This document shows, in pieces, positions 46,385-57,200 of a stretch of 64,000 nucleotides of DNA. Both the position numbers and the translations under genes were made by a program. The notes beneath the pieces were generated by a model. It had not been told where the DNA came from. It ran no database searches and saw only the letters and a list, made by a program, of their open reading frames with translations. The DNA is taken from assembly GCA_938075415.1 (NCBI GenBank), contig CALJHC010000019.1, positions 1-64,000 on the forward strand, read 5' to 3'. Position 1 is the stretch's first letter. Each line of letters starts with the position of its first letter. The stretch is from an uncultured Rubripirellula sp. (GTDB taxonomy: Bacteria > Planctomycetota > Planctomycetia > Pirellulales > Pirellulaceae).

Positions 46385-48067
46385 ATGCGTTTTTTTCGTC
46401 TCGCTCTCGCCTACCTGACGCTTCTGCCGGTCAGCCAGCTCGCTGCAGAATCGGTTCCAATCCGAGCAAAGTCGGGGATGGTGGTTTGCCAGAGTGAAAT
46501 TGCCTCGGAAGTGGGCGTTCAGATTCTTCGACAGGGCGGGACCGCGATCGACGCCGCGGTGGCAACGGCATTCACCATGGCCGTCACGCACCCGGCTGCC
46601 GGGAACATCGGAGGTGGAGGATTCATTATTTACCGACCCAGCACTGGCGTCGCGGCTGCCTACGATTTTCGTGAAATGGCTCCCGATAAATCCGATGCTG
46701 AAATGTGGTTGGTCGATGGAAAGTATGACAGGAAGCTGCACCATCACAGCCACCTTGCTGTCGGAGTACCGGGCACAGTCGCCGGGCTTCACCTCGCCTG
46801 GACAGAGCAGGGGCGGTTACCTTGGGATCAACTTTTGACTTCAGCAATCCACCTTGCCGATAAGGGCTTCGTTGTTAGCGACGGACTTGCCCGTTCTCTG
46901 AAATCTGCCTTGCCTCGAATGCGTCCTTACCCAGCCTCGATAGCGCAATTCACGAAAGATGGACAAGCGTACGAGGCAGGCGACCTGCTGCGGCAACCTG
47001 ATCTCGCCGACACGCTGCGACGAATCGCCCAACTCGGGCCGGCCGGCTTCTATGAGGGCAAGACGGCTGAGCTCATTGCAGCCGAAATGCGAGTGCACAA
47101 CGGAATCATTACGAAGGCTGACCTGAAGCAATACGTTGCACTTCGACGCACACCAGTAAAGGGGACCTATCGTCAATATCAAATTCTATCGATGCCTCCG
47201 CCCAGCTCCGGCGGAGTTGCTCTGATCCAGATGCTCAACCTGCTCGAAGGTTTTGATTTAACCAAATCAGGTTTTGGCTCGGCACAGACGCTCCACCTCT
47301 GCGCTGAATCGATGAAGCGTGCCTTTGCGGATCGAGCACGTTATCTCGGTGACCCCGAAGCGAATCCTGATATTCCCCTGACAAAACTTCTCTCCAAGAG
47401 CTACGCGACAGACCTACGCGAAAGCATCGAGATGAACCAAGCGGCGGTCTCATCACCCAACTCATTCCAATGGGCGACCGAAAGCGAAGAAACAACGCAT
47501 ATTTCGGTGGTCGATCAGGATCGCAATGCCGTGGCTCTGACCTATACCCTCGAGTACCCTTACGGTTCAGCGATTGTTGTGCCTGGTGCCGGCTTTCTCT
47601 TGAATAATGAAATGGGAGACTTTAACCCTGCCCCTGGGCTGACAACCGAGTCTGGATTGATCGGTACGGCGCCAAACCTAGCCGCACCGCGGAAACGAAT
47701 GCTTTCCAGCATGACCCCGACCATCGTCACCAAAAACGATCAACTTGCCATGGTGACCGGCAGTCCGGGAGGTCGCACGATCATCAACACGGTCCTTCAG
47801 ACGATCCTTAATGTGGTTGACCACGCAATGAATGCACAGGAAGCAGTGGACGCTCCGCGAATCCATCATCAATGGCTTCCCGACACACTTAATCACGAGA
47901 GACTCTTTTCACCTGACACCTTGCAACTACTACGTCAAAAAGGGCACGTACTGAGAACAAGAGATCCGCAGGGAGCCGCTCAGGTGATCGTGCTGGACCC
48001 AAAAGAGAACCTGCTCGAAGGTGGAACGGACCGACGCGTTCCTGACGGTGCCGCCATCGGATATTGA
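46385..48067 (+). CDS. ggt: Gamma-glutamyltransferase
   Basis: Periplasmic Ntn-hydrolase that removes gamma-glutamyl groups from glutathione and similar peptides. Signal peptide about 1-21 (LALAYLTLLPVSQLAAES). The large subunit begins GMVVCQSEIASEVGVQILRQ and continues GGTAIDAAVATAFTMAVTHP and GNIGGGGFIIY. DFREMAP holds the conserved Arg that binds the alpha-carboxylate. The autocatalytic site is SEETTHISVVDQDRNAVALT, where the second Thr of TTHISV becomes the N-terminal nucleophile. LNNEMGDFNPAPG and MLSSMTPTIVTKN, GSPGGRTIINTVLQTILNV complete the small subunit. The length of 560 is typical. It is a single gene. Confidence 0.95.
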   Translation: MRFFRLALAYLTLLPVSQLAAESVPIRAKSGMVVCQSEIASEVGVQILRQGGTAIDAAVATAFTMAVTHPAAGNIGGGGFIIYRPSTGVAAAYDFREMAPDKSDAEMWLVDGKYDRKLHHHSHLAVGVPGTVAGLHLAWTEQGRLPWDQLLTSAIHLADKGFVVSDGLARSLKSALPRMRPYPASIAQFTKDGQAYEAGDLLRQPDLADTLRRIAQLGPAGFYEGKTAELIAAEMRVHNGIITKADLKQYVALRRTPVKGTYRQYQILSMPPPSSGGVALIQMLNLLEGFDLTKSGFGSAQTLHLCAESMKRAFADRARYLGDPEANPDIPLTKLLSKSYATDLRESIEMNQAAVSSPNSFQWATESEETTHISVVDQDRNAVALTYTLEYPYGSAIVVPGAGFLLNNEMGDFNPAPGLTTESGLIGTAPNLAAPRKRMLSSMTPTIVTKNDQLAMVTGSPGGRTIINTVLQTILNVVDHAMNAQEAVDAPRIHHQWLPDTLNHERLFSPDTLQLLRQKGHVLRTRDPQGAAQVIVLDPKENLLEGGTDRRVPDGAAIGY

Positions 48068-48709
48068 GTCGCCCCCTGCCGCGCGTCGAACCGAATAACC
48101 GTCCCTTACAAATGGGAAGCGACAAAGAAGAAGGCATAAAAGCTCATTGGCAAAAAATAGAAAGCGTTCCGATACACCCAAATGTGCTGAAACCCTTCCC
48201 ACCTGATCGCACTGCTAACCCAGACCATGGTTTAGGGGAATCCGCGTGAAGCCTGCTACACACTGGACTCAGCTAGGACCTCGGCGTTTGGTTCGTTCTT
48301 TGCAAGAATGGCGAGGGAACTCAATGAATGCGATGAAACGAGTGCCCCATTAGCTCAGACGCCTTTGATCAAAAGCACTGCCGACGGAAACGCCGATGGC
48401 GAAAAATCTGAATCGAAAGATTATTTGTTGATTTCGTTCATGAAATGACCTGCATGAAAAAATCATGCATTCCACCGGCCAGTGAGATGGCTCAAACTCA
48501 CCTGTCGGTGACCTTACCCCTGACCCCCCAGATGGAACAGCCCACGAGAGGGGAGAAGTGATAGAACGGAGCAAGACTTGGCCTGACACCGCGAAAGCAG
48601 ACGTTCTCCAAACTTGAAGCATAACCGGGGGGCAGTTATCTTTTGACCTCATCGAAGACGTTTTTCACAAACGTCATCAGAATAGTTTTGCCGCATACCG
48701 ATATCAGCA
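48068..48709. other. Intergenic region with a perfect hairpin
   Basis: Upstream of the kinase/nSTAND module. TGCATGA-AAAAA-TCATGCA at 48451-48469 is a perfect 7-bp stem with a 5-nt loop. A 61-codon frame directly after the ggt stop has no domain. A TAGCTCAG octamer near 48352 is tRNA-like but unsupported. Confidence 0.45.
48451..48469. promoter_or_regulatory. Perfect inverted repeat, 7-bp stem
   Basis: TGCATGA, AAAAA loop, TCATGCA. It lies 240 bp upstream of the kinase-TIR gene and could be an operator or an RNA hairpin. No T-run follows, so a standard terminator is unlikely. Confidence 0.35.
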
Positions 48710-51175
48710 ATGTCCCAAGACAATCCAAATTTCGATGAAACCATGGAAGTGGTGGATCTCGAATCGCGATGGAAGTTAGGAAGACTTCTTGGCAAGGGAG
48801 CCATGGGGGAAGTGCTGCTGGCAACCGACACCCGCTTGGAGCGGAAAGTTGCTGTCAAACGGATGCTTGGACCCGAGACAGCCAATGCCACGTCGTTCCA
48901 ACGATTCATGACGGAGGCAAAGTCGATTGCGGCGTTGAATCATCCGAGCATTATTCAGATCTATGATTACGGCCAAACCAAAGAGGGGCCGTACCTGATC
49001 ATGGAGTACGTCGAGGGTGGTTCGTTGTCGGATCGCTGCGCAGCGGGGCGTATCGAAAAAGCTGAAGCAATCTCGCTCGCAACTCAACTCTGCTCTGCAC
49101 TTGTGGCGGCACACAGGGCCAGCATCATTCATCGCGACATTAAGCCGGCCAATGTCTTGCTGACCAGTGATGGGATTCCAAAGTTAACGGATTTTGGTCT
49201 CGCAAAACCGATCGCAGCTGACACCGCGATGACGGCAGCCGGATCGGTACTTGGAACACCCAAGTACATGAGTCCGGAGCAAGTTCGCGGAAGACCAGTT
49301 GACCATCGATCTGATCTATTCAGTCTCGGAATTGTTCTTTACGAAATGTTGACAGGGTCGGCTCCGTTTTCCGGTGCTTCACTTGGGGATGTGTTTGACC
49401 GAATTCTCAATCAGCCGGTTCCTCCATTGGCTCAACAAGGTCTTGGTGATCTGTCTGACGTCGATGTGATCCTGCAAAAATGCCTTGCCAAGAATCCGGA
49501 TGATCGATACCCCGATCCCAATGCTTTCTTGCAAGATTTGCGTCAACTGCAGTCCGGTGTGCTACCCGGAGCACCAACCCCAATGACCGCCCCTCTGCCA
49601 GAGGCCGGCTTGGATCAAACGATGGAAGCGGCCGTTGATGGAACCTCCATTTCGGTGTCGGCAGATGTCATTCGGGATAGTGATGTGGTGATTCTTTCAG
49701 CGGAGGTTGATGACCACCCGATCACCCCGGGAACCGACGGATGGGTGACCAAGTTGACCGAGCACATGCAAGTTCGCCTGCAGCAACTCTCGGGACAAAA
49801 TTTGCGAGTGTCCAAGTTGGCAAAACTGCCTGTCAGTGATGAGGGATGGGATGCCATTGTTCCTGCACTGGAAACAGTGGAAGCGGTTGTCTGTGTCGTA
49901 TCACCCGCATTCCTGCAGACGATGCCCGCTCACCAATTCATGGAACATTTCGCGTCGCAGTCGACCAGTACCGGGGGGCCGGTAGTCGATTCCCGAAGTC
50001 GATTTTTGAAGGTGGTGAAGACACCAGTCGCGGAATCGGAGATACCGACAACGCTGAGATCGCGAATCAAGGACTTGATGGATTACTCGTTTTTCGAAGA
50101 GGATCCCGATTCTAGTCGAGTGAGCGAATTCGATGAACGCTTTGGTTCAGAAGCCAACCAAAAGTATCACTCGCGTGTGTATGACGTCTGCCAAGAATTG
50201 TGGCCGGTTATCAAAACTCTCAAACAGAGATCCGGCGCGTTACAGCAGTCTGTCGCCAATGATGGTGATACCAAGACGATCTACTTGGCTCAAACAACTT
50301 CAGACTTGACGGGTGAAGCCGAGAAGATTCGTCGTGAACTAATCGGTCGAGGCCACAAGGTTGTTCCTTCGCAGCCTCTCTCGATGGTGGGTGACGAACT
50401 TTTGCCGCAAGTCGCTGACTACCTCAGCGAAAGTTCTCTGTCGATTCACCCTGTCGGCAAGTCGTACGGAATCGTACCCGAAGGCGAGAGTGAGTCGTTG
50501 GTTGCGATTCAAAATCGGATCGCGGCTGAAAAGACGCAGACGGCAGATTTGGATCGCGTGGTTTGGATCCCGCGTGATTTGGAGATCACGGACCAGCGAC
50601 AACAAGATTTTCTGCAGGGCCTCAAAACTGCCCCCGATTTATATGCCGGTGCCGAGATCATTCAGGGACAACTCTCGGGACTCAAGGAATATGTGGTCGA
50701 TCGACTGAAACCGAAAGCACCCAAGGCTAACAAAGATTCTTCGGACAACGCCGGTGAGCAACCCTTGCGGGTCTACTTGATTTGCGATGAGCGTGATGAG
50801 GAGTCAGTCGAAGTGGTTGAGGATTTTCTCTTCGATCAGGGCATGGAGATCTCATTGCCAGCGTTTGGTGCCGAGGAAGAAGAAGCTGCTGAGACACATC
50901 GCGAGAATCTGGTCGATGCGGACGCAGTTCTGATTTATTACGGAAACGCACGTCATTCCTGGGTCGACATCAAAGTGCGAAACCTGATGAAAGCGCGTGG
51001 TTATGGTCGCACCAGTGATATTTCGCTGCAGGCCGTTTACGTCGCTCCACCAATTGATCGTCGAAAAGAGCGGTTTCGCAGTCACACCGCACAGGTCATT
51101 CAGGGAACGGAACCCTTCGATGGAAGCGTCTTGGACGAATTCCTGAATGCAATCAAAGCCAGTCGGCAATCCTAA
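48710..51175 (+). CDS. Ser/Thr protein kinase fused to three TIR/DUF4062-like modules
   Basis: Cytosolic signalling protein of 821 residues, no membrane helix. The kinase domain (about 20-280) is complete: LGKGAMGEV (28-35), VAVK with Lys50, alpha-C Glu69, HRDIKPAN (141-148), DFG (161-163), GTPKYMSPEQ. A Thr/Pro linker follows. Module 1 (about 325-505) is TIR-like: DGWVTKLTEHMQVRLQQLSG and VEAVVCVVSPAFLQTMP. Module 2 (about 522-665) resembles DUF4062: TKTIYLAQTTSDLTGEAEKI, LSIHPVGKSYGIVPEGESES. Module 3 (about 686-815) is again TIR-like: LRVYLICDERDEESVEVVED, DADAVLIYYGNARHSWVDIK, VYVAPPIDRRKERFRSH. The usual TIR NADase Glu is not evident in module 1, so some modules may be adaptors. It is followed 48 bp later by the nSTAND giant and surely works with it. 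Confidence 0.85.
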   Translation: MSQDNPNFDETMEVVDLESRWKLGRLLGKGAMGEVLLATDTRLERKVAVKRMLGPETANATSFQRFMTEAKSIAALNHPSIIQIYDYGQTKEGPYLIMEYVEGGSLSDRCAAGRIEKAEAISLATQLCSALVAAHRASIIHRDIKPANVLLTSDGIPKLTDFGLAKPIAADTAMTAAGSVLGTPKYMSPEQVRGRPVDHRSDLFSLGIVLYEMLTGSAPFSGASLGDVFDRILNQPVPPLAQQGLGDLSDVDVILQKCLAKNPDDRYPDPNAFLQDLRQLQSGVLPGAPTPMTAPLPEAGLDQTMEAAVDGTSISVSADVIRDSDVVILSAEVDDHPITPGTDGWVTKLTEHMQVRLQQLSGQNLRVSKLAKLPVSDEGWDAIVPALETVEAVVCVVSPAFLQTMPAHQFMEHFASQSTSTGGPVVDSRSRFLKVVKTPVAESEIPTTLRSRIKDLMDYSFFEEDPDSSRVSEFDERFGSEANQKYHSRVYDVCQELWPVIKTLKQRSGALQQSVANDGDTKTIYLAQTTSDLTGEAEKIRRELIGRGHKVVPSQPLSMVGDELLPQVADYLSESSLSIHPVGKSYGIVPEGESESLVAIQNRIAAEKTQTADLDRVVWIPRDLEITDQRQQDFLQGLKTAPDLYAGAEIIQGQLSGLKEYVVDRLKPKAPKANKDSSDNAGEQPLRVYLICDERDEESVEVVEDFLFDQGMEISLPAFGAEEEEAAETHRENLVDADAVLIYYGNARHSWVDIKVRNLMKARGYGRTSDISLQAVYVAPPIDRRKERFRSHTAQVIQGTEPFDGSVLDEFLNAIKASRQS

Positions 51176-51223
51176 ACAGCAAGCGCACGGGACGTTGGTC
51201 ACCATGCCATCGCGAATAATTTC

Positions 51224-54200
51224 ATGCCAGATCCGAAGTCAAACATCTTCAATCCGTTCCCAGGTCTAAGGCCCTTCAATCAGGAAGAGGACTACTTGTT
51301 CTTTGGGAGGGAACAGCAAGTTGCGGAACTGGCAACACTGCTGCGCAAACAGCGTTTCATAGCGGTGACCGGAACCTCCGGAAGTGGAAAGTCGTCGCTG
51401 GTGCGTGCCGGTCTGTTACCGGAATTGCAAGGCGGCATGATGAAAGAGGTCGGGTCCGACTGGGAAACCCTGGTATTGCGTCCCGGGGGAGCCCCCCTAC
51501 TGCATCTTGCCGAGGCTGTTGCAGAGGCCTCTCTTGATGATCCTGAAGACCCAAAAGTCATTGGTGAATTGCTCGCCACCCTCAATCACAGCGGGCTTGG
51601 CCTGGTTGAGGCGATTCGGCAATCGGAGATTGAGCCAGAGACCAACCTGCTGATCTTGGTCGACCAGTTTGAGGAAATCTTCCGATTTCAACGCAGTGGA
51701 GCGACGAACGAAGAACAAGCTGTCAGCTTCGTCAATTTACTGCTTGAGGCTGGGGCCCAGAGAGATATCCCCATCTTTGTCATCATCACGATGCGATCCG
51801 ACTACTTGGGAGACTGCACCGAATTTCGTGGACTCACTGAGGCGGTCAACGAGGGCGAATATCTGATTCCGCGTTTGACACGTGATCAAATCCGCTCCTG
51901 CATTGAGGGCCCCATCAAGGTTGGTGGAGGCCAAATTTCGTTTTCATTGGTTCAGGAACTCCTAAACAGTCTCGGCAGCGAGCAAGATCAACTTCCCGTT
52001 CTGCAGCATGCGTTGATGCGAACGTTTGACCACTGGCGGGCGGACGAATCTGCTGGCGAAGCGTTGGAGTTGAGCCAATACCTCGATGTGGGTGGAATGG
52101 ACGAGGCCTTGTCGAGGCACGCAGATGAAGTGTTCGCGGGTCTGGATGAAACCCATCAGAAAGTGGCAGAGTCCGTCTTCAAAGCGATCACCGAACGTGG
52201 AGTGGATAACCGAGGAATTCGGAGACCGACACGACTGGATCTTTTGACTCAAATTGCGGGTGCGGATCTCGAGCAGGTGGTGACAGTTGTCGAAGCATTT
52301 CGCAGTCCCGGTGTCACGTTCCTGATGCCCCCAAGTGAGGTGCCACTGTTACCTGAAACGGTAGTCGACATTTCTCACGAAAGCTTGATGCGTGTTTGGC
52401 GCCGCCTCGAAGATTGGGTCGAGGTTGAGGCTCAATCAGCACGGATCTATCGCCGCTTGTCGGAAACGGCTGAGTTGCAGCGTCAGCAGAAAGCAGGCCT
52501 GTATCGTGATCCTGATCTGCAGATTGCACTCGCCTGGCGCGACGCCGCAGATCCCACATCCGACTGGGCCTTGCGATACTCACCCGGCTTTGATCAGGCA
52601 ATATCGTTTCTGGAACAGAGTGAACAATCTGCCCACGAAGCGGATCGAGAACGCGAAGCTGCCCGGCAACGGGAACTTGAGCAAGCCCAAGCGCTAGCTG
52701 CTGCGGAAACACAACGGGCCAGCATGCAACAACGGGCGGCACGACGATTGAGGATTCTTTCGGCGGGTGTTGCATCGGTTGCCGTCATCGCATTGATCGC
52801 TTTTATTTTCGCATTGTTCGCACAGAAAGAATCAAAGCGACAAAGAAATCTTGCGGAAGAAAACGCAATTGCAGCTCAAGCTTCGAAAGCCAAAGCCGAA
52901 GAAAATGCTGCTGAGGCCATGAGGTTGCAGACCCTTGCGCAGGAAGCACAGCAGAATGCTGAAACCTCGGCAACCCAACTCAATGAAACCCTGACACGAT
53001 CACAATTCGTGACAGCGAATGAGCAAATCACTGGGAACAAAAACGACTTGGCTCTTGCTTACCTCGCTCGCTCCTTACGTACCGAGCCAACCTATTGGCA
53101 AGCGGCAGCAAAAATTGTGACATTGCTGTCAGAGCAGAATTTTCCGATTGAAAAAACCCTCACCATTCAACAAGACAAACCATTTCGCTATTGGGGTGCT
53201 GATGAGAAACGTCAATTGTTATGGACGTTGGATAATTCGTTAATCGGAGGTCTATGGAATGCCCGCTCCGGTGAGATGATCGCACCAATGAACGAAGGAA
53301 ATCAGGTCGATTGGCCCAACTTTACTGACGATGCAAAACGTGTCTATATCTCCCTGCCAGATCAAGGGGGCAGCATCGTTGGACTCAGTACCGAAACTGG
53401 CATGCAAGACACACCCATCATGACCGTCTCGAATCGGTTCAATCAACAGTTCGGTGTGCTCTCGAAAGTTGAAGGTGAAGAACGGATCTTGTTGAATGAT
53501 CCGCAGACTAAACAGTTGCGTTTCTGGGACGGGGTCACCGGAGAACTGATTGAGCTGCGACGGCAATCCAAAGCTCCGCTGATGCCCAACGGCTATGCTT
53601 GGAGTGGGGATCATCGCCATGTCCTCGCGAACTTTGCAGACCAGACAAGCTCTGTTTGGAAAGCGTCTGATGGAAAGCCGGTGGCCACGGATATCACTCA
53701 TGGTCTAAACGCAAACAAGATAGGCATGAGCCCTGATTCGAATTGGCTATTTTTCAGCTCGAAAGTCGATCAAGCCCTTGCCTGGATTCGGTTGAAGACA
53801 CCCCCGGAAACCGAAGCAAGCGTTGAGACGAATCCCACGGAATCGAACGGCTCGATACCTTCAGAAGAAATTGAAGTTCAGAAATTAACGTTCGACTTCC
53901 CCCCATCGAAAGTTGCTTTTCATCCTGAAAAACCTTGGCTCGTTATCGCTGGACGCACTTCTGAGCAGGGGATGCTACGAGTCGTTGATCTTGAAAGTGG
54001 CAAGGTAATCACGTCCATCACCCAAGATGATTTTGGGTTGCAGTCGACTGAATCTCTTTCCGCTTTCCGCTTTCTGGATTTGAAAGAATCCATAAGCCTG
54101 CTCAAGCGATGGATCATTGGTGTTGCAAGTCACAAAGGTCGCCAACTACGAGTGCTTGACCTCGAGTCGGGCGGAGAAATCCATCGATTTGACTTTGATG

Positions 54201-57200
54201 ATTCGCGAGTGAGTACTGCCGATTTCACAACCGATGGTGGACGACTGGTAACGACCCACGAAGATCGAACACTTCGAATTTGGGATGTATTCTCGGGGTC
54301 ACTGGTGACCGACCCAATTCAGCATCCTTTCAAACCGTCGTTCAAGATCACAAAAGATGGCGAGAAAATTGTAACGTTCAATGTTGGCGACATGTCGATT
54401 CGAGTGTTTAGTTCCCGCACCGGCGAGCAGCTGATGCTACCGCTGCGAACGACATTTGATGGGTTTGCCAATGGGTTCACACAGCTGAATGATCGAGCGG
54501 AGTTCGTCTCCCATGAAATAACCACCTTGAATACGGGCGGTGTGACGCGATTACATATCGGATTGCTGAATCGCTGGTCTGCCCGACCTCGCTCGGCTCG
54601 ACAATTGCCCCTGGAGTTCGACGGTGCCGTCTATGACGCCAGCTTCAGCCCCGACGGCACCCATCTTGTTGCTGGTGGTGCGTCAATCAATACAAAAGCG
54701 AAGATTTGGAACGTGGTCAGCGGTGCTGTTTCGCTTGCACTCCCGCATGGCTTATCGGTTTTCAACGCAAGCTTCAGCCCTGACGGAACACGAGTGGTCA
54801 CCGGATCTGGTGACCATGTTGTTCGAATATGGAACTTGAAAAACGATGGTGAACTCGATTTACAGATCGATGTGGGAGGCAATCCATCGACGGTCAAGTT
54901 CAACAAGACCGGAGACCGCTTGCTGATCCTGACGTTGGAGGGCAATCTCGGGGTCTGGGACACGACTTCTGGATTCCCACTTTTCGAACCTCTGGCCTTG
55001 AATGGTGACTGCCACTTTTCCGCCGATGGTAAAACAATTGTGCTGGGAGGTACTGATGGAATAATCCGGTTGATCGATAGTGAAACGGGTGAGTCCTCTC
55101 GATTGGGAACACAACACAATTCAGGTGTCTCACTAAGCGTTAGTCCTGATGGCAAGCATATCTTCACGAGTTCATTCGCTGATGTCTTGAGAGTCTGGGA
55201 TGTCTCATCCGGTGAGATAGTCTGGGCCACTGACAGTCCCAAGAGTTACCTTGCAACTGCGTTTCACCCCAATGGCGATATGGTTGCAAGCTGCAATGCA
55301 AATAATGGCGATTGGAATATCGGGCAGATCGACGTATGGAATTGGCGAACAGGCAAACGACCAGTGGAAGCCTTGGAGTGCGAGGGCCAAATCTACTCGG
55401 GAGCCTTGCAATTCAGTCCAGACGGTCGTTTCCTCGCAGGTGGAACCGTCGATGGTGTTCTCTTGGTTTGGGAAACCTCGACGGGAAAAAGATTGTTTCG
55501 GACGCAGCAGCACTCACAAAGAATCTGGACCTTGAAATTCAGTGGTGACAGCAAGCGACTGTTGACATCTTCCGAGGATGGAACAGTGAAAGTTTTCACC
55601 GTTCCACCGGTCGATGACGAAATCCCTGATTGGCTGCCTCAACTGGCTGAATTGGTGGCCAAAAAACGGATTAACAGTAGTGGTGCAATCGAGGTGATTG
55701 ACGGAACTGGTCTTGAGGAATTGAAGAACCAGATTTTTGATTCGTCCAGTGAAAATGGTTTCGTTAGCTGGGCGAAATGGTTTCTCAGTGACCCACAGAA
55801 ACGATCTGCCGCACCAACTGCAGACCTATCGACGCCAGCGTACGTCGACGCTCTCTCACGCGCCGAAAATCTATCGAATCAGTATGAGGCGTTGTTACTG
55901 GATCCGAACAATGGCCTGACTGCTTGTCGAATCGGTTATCTCCTTGCCGTTTCACCCCGTCGATCCGCGATGGAAAAACATGTGAGAACACACTGGGATG
56001 CTGCGGCAATTTGGCACTGCCAGCAAGGCGTTGAGCTTTCGCCCAATGAGAGCGAAGCTTGGGCGCTTCGAGCGGCAGTGGAGCAGATTGTTGGCAAGCC
56101 TGCAGGTGAATCCCTGGCGAAAGCGTTGAAGCTGGATCCCGAAGCTCCGATCGCGCTGTTTGTGAAGGCTTATGAATTGCATCAACAGGGGAAAAGTGAC
56201 GAGGCTTATGCAGCTTTTTCCAAGTCTCTCAGTTTTCTGCCCGAGAACCGGCATCCACTGGATTGGAAAAACGAAAAACCATTCCTAATAGGAACGCTCC
56301 GACGGATCCTCGCCGGCACCTCGAGAAATGCCAAAACACTGGCGGAGTCGGGATTGGGCAGATTGTTCGAACAGAATGATACGATCGAGCGACGAATTGT
56401 CGAAGCGGAATGGCTGACCCGATATGCCTGTGAAATTGCTCCCGAGGATGCCCAGGTGTGGCGGTTACGCACCCAGATCTTGACATCGATGGATCGGAGA
56501 ACCGAGGCAAAAGAAACGCTCAGGAAGTCACTCGATTTTACTGAGGACGAAATACCTGCGTGGCATCAATTTGGGAAAATCCTCAACACGCGCAGTAATG
56601 AACTGGTGCAACTCAAGCAATTCAAAGCGGCACATGAGTACCTGCTTGAAAATGGAATTCCTGAACGCTCAGAGAATGCGACCAGCGATCAAGTAGATCT
56701 GACGGATCATTACAATCAAACCTTGATCCAAATGCCCTACCGTGCCAAGGCTAACAACAATGACGATAGCAAGACATGGAAACGCCTTCCAATTGGTTTA
56801 GCTGAGTTCAACGGCGTGACCTTTGATGTTCGAGGAATGATTCGCCTGAACGGTGGAATAGTGGCTGCCACCGAGTTCCCAGAGCCGCTGCCTTCCAGTG
56901 TCAGTGATATCAAAGTCAATCGAACAGCCGACTACCTACACTTTCTTCACAATGTCGCAAACTTCACGGGCAATCGACTTGAAGATGAGGAACCTGCCGG
57001 GTACTACGAAATCAACTACGTCGATGGAAAAAAAGAGCGACTGCCGATCATCTACGGGCAAGATGTTGTGAGCTGGATGTACAACCGTTTTATCTTTCCT
57101 CGCGAAGCTGCGATTGGTTGGAGCGAGGGCCACTATGTCAGACACAAGACTCTCTCGCAAAGTTGCTGGGAAAATCCAAGACCCGATGTCGAGATCAGCA

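Noticed and set aside
48345..48420. tRNA-like start (CCCCATTAGCTCAG) downstream of ggt
   Set aside because: No matching acceptor stem, anticodon arm or TTCGAAT-type T-loop within 90 bases.
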